Part shown: positions 12,960-15,371 of the stretch, one piece after another
How positions within the stretch are numbered: the stretch's first letter is position 1
Layout: the number at the start of each line of letters is the position of its first letter
Origin: an uncultured Clostridia bacterium
GTDB taxonomy: Bacteria > Bacillota > Clostridia > Christensenellales > Aristaeellaceae
Length of the DNA stretch: 15,371 nucleotides
Assembly (NCBI GenBank): GCA_934670175.1
Contig: CAKUOX010000057.1
Coordinates: 1-15,371 of the forward strand
Direction: 5' to 3'
Notes under the pieces: model-generated
Databases searched by the model: none
What the model saw: only the letters and a program-made list of their open reading frames with translations
Told to the model about the DNA's origin: nothing
Made by a program: the position numbers and the translations under genes

Positions 12960-14030
12960 TCAGGCCTCGGGCGCCTTCAGAATGTCGCTTTCGATGGATG
13001 CGATCATTTCCATGGCCGCGGCCTCGATGTCCGTCTGCCAGGAATCCTGGTTCTCGGCGGTGATGAAGATATAGCCGGTATCGATATGTGCGCCCCACTC
13101 CTGCGGCTCCCAGCCGTCCTTCAGATACATCAGGATCAGCGGAGAAACGTAGCCCATCGCCCAGCCATTCTGCGAAACGGTGTGGTCGACATAGCCGCCG
13201 GCGATGCCCGCCATAACCTCGTCGCCCTGATCCATCGTGGCGCAGAAGATGTGATCGGCATTGGGATTTACCGCATAGTAGTCCGCCATGGCGGTGGCCA
13301 GGCCCGCAGAAGCGGTGCCGCCGGTCGCGATGATGCCCTTCACGCCCGCGTTGGCCGCCAGCGCGTCGGAAACCTTTTCATGGCCCTCGGCCGCAGTGGT
13401 GATGTCCGCCAGCGTCTGCACGATGGATACGCCTTCGAATTCAGCCACGGCATCCTCGACGCCCTTCTGGCGCTTCTGCGTATTCACATCGCCCAGCTGC
13501 TCGAGCACGTTGATGATGGTGCCCTCGCCGCCCATTTCCTCAATCAGCTTCCTGGTGGAATTGTAGGCCTGCACATACACGTTGGAGCACAGCGTCATGG
13601 CAGATTCCTGCGGATCATCCACCAGCCCGGCATAGTTGATGACCTCGGCGCCGGATTCATAGAGCTCCTTATACAGCGCGTTCGCGCCGGAGGTATCCGC
13701 ACCAAAGATATAGAACAGGTCGAAGCCCTGCGCGCGCAGACCCTCGCAGGTCTGGTTTTCGACGTCCTGCGTCCACTCGGTGCCGACGCGCCATTCCACA
13801 TTCTGTCCGAAATCAGCGTTGAAGGCATTGAGCCCCTGCAGCACATAATTGTCGAAGAATACGTCGGGCGCAGGCCAGTAGCAGACCAGCTTATAGGTAT
13901 CGTCCTTGAATTCCCAGGTCAGGCCCTCTCGGGCGGTCGCCGTGTCCACGCTGACGGTGGTGTTCTCCGCGAGGCACACCGCGGTCAGCAGCATGGCCAG
14001 CACGAGCAGCAGAGATGCAATCTTCTTCAT
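12960..14030 (-). CDS. Sugar ABC transporter substrate-binding protein
   Basis: A 356-residue secreted binding protein of the Peripla_BP_4/ribose-binding type. It has an N-terminal export signal: KK at 2-3 and a hydrophobic core at about 4-18. A cysteine occurs at residue 19 within TAVCLAE; valine before the cysteine is unusual for a lipobox, and cleavage after CLA (21) would be the non-lipid alternative. The two lobes show LVCYWPAPDVFFDNYVLQG, then ATGGTASAGLATA and CATMDQGDE, recognisable hinge and ligand-lobe segments of this class. An upstream in-frame ATG exists, but AAGGAGGAG 7 nt before the ATG at 14030 and the signal peptide fix the start. It is the second gene of the operon, after the permease. 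The sugar is unidentified; downstream enzymes suggest a lyxose- or mannose-like aldose. Confidence 0.92.
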   Translation of the reverse strand: MKKIASLLLVLAMLLTAVCLAENTTVSVDTATAREGLTWEFKDDTYKLVCYWPAPDVFFDNYVLQGLNAFNADFGQNVEWRVGTEWTQDVENQTCEGLRAQGFDLFYIFGADTSGANALYKELYESGAEVINYAGLVDDPQESAMTLCSNVYVQAYNSTRKLIEEMGGEGTIINVLEQLGDVNTQKRQKGVEDAVAEFEGVSIVQTLADITTAAEGHEKVSDALAANAGVKGIIATGGTASAGLATAMADYYAVNPNADHIFCATMDQGDEVMAGIAGGYVDHTVSQNGWAMGYVSPLILMYLKDGWEPQEWGAHIDTGYIFITAENQDSWQTDIEAAAMEMIASIESDILKAPEA

Positions 14031-14092
14031 AAAATGTCTCCTCCTTATGTGTTCCATATATTACGGGACTCTGCCCGCAAAGCACTCATTCA

Positions 14093-15085
14093 TCAGGCGA
14101 TCATGCGCTTGGCCACGCGGCTGCGGATGCTCTCCACGGACACGGCGATCAGGATAATCGCGCCGAGGAACGCCTTTTCGAAATAGATGTCCACATTCAG
14201 CATGGTCAGGCCGTTGCGCACCATGGTCAGGATACAGGCGCCGCAAAAGAAGCCGACCGCCGTAAAGTTGCCGCCGTTGAGCGATATGCCGCCGATGGCG
14301 CACACGGCGAAGGAATAGAGCATCCAGTCCGCGCCGGTCGTCGGCGAGGCGGAGCCAGTGCGGCTCGTCCACAGCATGGCCGCCACGGCTGCCAGCCCGC
14401 AGGAGAGCGCGTTACACAAAATGGTGATGCGGTCGGCCTTGATGCCGGAAAGCCGCGCCGCCGTCTCGTTGCCGCCAACGGCCAGCACGTTTCTGCCAAA
14501 GCGCGTGTAACGGAATACCACCACCAGCACCAATACCAGCAGCACGAACAGCGCAAACAGGCGGCTGGTGCCCAGGAAGCGGCCTCTGCCAAGCTCGGTG
14601 AAATCGGCGTTGACGCTGTAGGAATAGCCATGAGAAATGCCTGTGGCGATGCCGTCGTACACGAAGGACATGGCCAGCGTAATTACGAACGGCGCGAGCT
14701 TGAGACGGGTAATGAGTACGCCGTCGAGCCAGCCGCACAGCAGGCCGGCGATCACCGTAATGGGCACGACGAGTATGGTCGGCAGTCCCAGATTCTGCAT
14801 CAGCAGGCCGGAAATGACCGTCGCCAGCGCGCCGACCGACCCAACCGCCAGGTTCATGCCGCCGATCACCGCCACCATCAGCTGCGCAGCGGCGATAAAG
14901 CCGTAGCTCGCCACAGTTCTGGAAAGATTAAACAGGTTGTATGAGGACAGGAAGGAATCCGTGAATATAGAGAATATCAGGATCAGCAGCACGCACGCGC
15001 TCACCGCGCTGGAATAGCTCTGAAGAAAAAAGCGCCTTACGATCGGCGTCCGCCTGCCCTGCTCGGTCTTTGCTCCAGTATTCAT
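14093..15085 (-). CDS. Sugar ABC transporter permease (RbsC type)
   Basis: A 330-residue membrane protein of the BPD_transp_2 family with about 8-10 helices, the homodimeric channel of ribose/xylose-class importers. Family landmarks are GGMNLAVGSV (75-84, normally GGIDLSVG) and the ATPase-coupling loop TRFGRNVLAVGGNETAARLSG (194-214, named here by its ends T194 and G214). A late CAIGGISLNGG block precedes the last helices. AGGAG lies 7 nt before the ATG at 15085. It is the first gene of the operon, upstream of its binding protein, which is a less common order than binding protein or ATPase first. Confidence 0.94.
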   Translation of the reverse strand: MNTGAKTEQGRRTPIVRRFFLQSYSSAVSACVLLILIFSIFTDSFLSSYNLFNLSRTVASYGFIAAAQLMVAVIGGMNLAVGSVGALATVISGLLMQNLGLPTILVVPITVIAGLLCGWLDGVLITRLKLAPFVITLAMSFVYDGIATGISHGYSYSVNADFTELGRGRFLGTSRLFALFVLLVLVLVVVFRYTRFGRNVLAVGGNETAARLSGIKADRITILCNALSCGLAAVAAMLWTSRTGSASPTTGADWMLYSFAVCAIGGISLNGGNFTAVGFFCGACILTMVRNGLTMLNVDIYFEKAFLGAIILIAVSVESIRSRVAKRMIA

Positions 15086-15134
15086 AAATCTGCTCCTTTA
15101 CTTCCGGTTGTGTCCTGCCGTAACTTTTATTAAC

Positions 15135-15147
15135 TTAGATTACCTAA
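15135..15147. promoter_or_regulatory. Inverted repeat at the start of the sugar operon transcript, possible operator
   Basis: TTAG (15135-15138) and CTAA (15144-15147) form an inverted repeat around ATTAC. It lies right after the -10, at the likely transcription start, where a repressor would block the perfect promoter. The arms are short, and TTAG/CTAA halves are only loosely reminiscent of ROK-family sites. Confidence 0.35.
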
Positions 15148-15154
15148 CAATTAA

Positions 15155-15183
15155 ATTATAAATCGCGTTCATGCTTTTGTCAA
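15155..15183 (-). promoter_or_regulatory. Sugar operon promoter with perfect consensus
   Basis: On the minus strand TTGACA (15183-15178) and TATAAT (15160-15155) are separated by exactly 17 bp. The surrounding DNA is AT-rich, unlike the genes. A promoter this strong in front of a catabolic operon implies tight repression when the sugar is absent. Confidence 0.92.
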
Positions 15184-15307
15184 TAGGAACGCCTCATTTT
15201 GTTTGTTCAGTCTTTATATGTTCAAATATTTTTGTGTAATTAGATAAGGTACAATAAGTTGCGCAAAATCCGGAAATGAAGAATTGAAAACAGTCCCCAA
15301 AAAACAA

Positions 15308-15336
15308 GGGACAAGGTCAGCGTCATCTGGTAGAAT
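15308..15336 (+). promoter_or_regulatory. Divergent promoter reading out of the window
   Basis: GGGACA (15308-15313) and TAGAAT (15331-15336) lie 17 bp apart, with TGG before the -10 (extended -10). A ribosome site AAAGGAGA (15359-15366) near the window end shows that a plus-strand gene starts just beyond 15371. A regulator or sugar kinase for the neighbouring operon would fit, but it is not visible. The rest of 15184-15307 is AT-rich and non-coding. Confidence 0.6.
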
Positions 15337-15371
15337 GAAGTTGCACGACAAACATTCGAAAGGAGACAGAG

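Noticed and set aside
12951..14186. Plus-strand frame of 411 residues opposite the binding-protein gene
   Set aside because: The minus strand encodes a clear signal peptide and sugar-binding protein with a good ribosome site.
15163..15176. Catabolite-responsive element between the -35 and -10 of the sugar promoter
   Set aside because: The sequence has the central CG and some matches to the cre consensus, but at least three conserved positions differ.
15293..15312. GTCCC/GGGAC hairpin near the window end as a terminator
   Set aside because: The stem is only 5 bp with a 10-nt A-rich loop and no following T tract, and it overlaps the likely -35 of the outward promoter.
1..15371. CRISPR arrays, transposons, phage genes, tRNA or rRNA genes
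   Set aside because: I saw no regularly spaced repeats, transposase motifs, integrase motifs or cloverleaf-like sequences anywhere in the window.

Overview
The window looks like a chromosomal segment of a GC-rich Firmicute, most likely a gut-type member of the Clostridia. This is inferred from strong GGAGG ribosome sites ahead of nearly every gene, Gram-positive style leader RNAs with intrinsic terminators, a QueT-type transporter, and an RbsABC-type sugar transporter. I see no plasmid, phage, insertion sequence, CRISPR array, tRNA or rRNA. All genes are chromosomal in character.

Layout from the left. (1) 1-984, minus: the N-terminal two thirds of FtsH, cut by the window edge. (2) 1148-1423, minus: a small two-helix membrane protein with its own promoter. 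(3) 1552-2346, minus: a metal-dependent amidohydrolase of the Amidohydro_2 family. (4) 2347-3321: a divergent promoter region, a structured leader of about 320 nt, then queT (plus), a queuosine-precursor ECF transporter S component. (5) 3355-6704, plus: a tyrosine-controlled aromatic operon. A leader peptide with five Tyr codons and a 14-bp attenuator hairpin precede aroF (DAHP synthase), tyrA (prephenate dehydrogenase) and a threonine-aldolase-like PLP enzyme, and a strong terminator closes the operon. (6) 6703-7794, minus: an MFS transporter. (7) 7894-10225: an AraC-type regulator (minus) and a divergent MFS transporter (plus). They share an intergenic region with two 18-bp direct repeats exactly 21 bp apart, placed as an AraC-family operator would be. 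(8) 10237-15183, minus: a five-gene sugar operon driven by a perfect TTGACA-17-TATAAT promoter. It encodes a permease, binding protein, double ATPase, RhaM-type mutarotase and D-lyxose-isomerase-type enzyme. A GC-rich hairpin lies between the binding-protein and ATPase genes, and a bidirectional terminator ends the operon. (9) 15184-15371: an AT-rich region with a second promoter reading out of the window.

The most informative parts are regulatory. The aroF leader supports a complete ribosome-mediated attenuation model: the segment that would form the antiterminator overlaps the last codons of the leader peptide, downstream of the Tyr codons. The queT leader ends in a terminator-like hairpin and is probably a riboswitch, but I could not assign it to a known preQ1 class by eye. 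The AraC/MFS intergenic region suggests coupled autorepression and activation. The sugar operon joins uptake, anomer interconversion and aldose-ketose isomerisation, but has no kinase.
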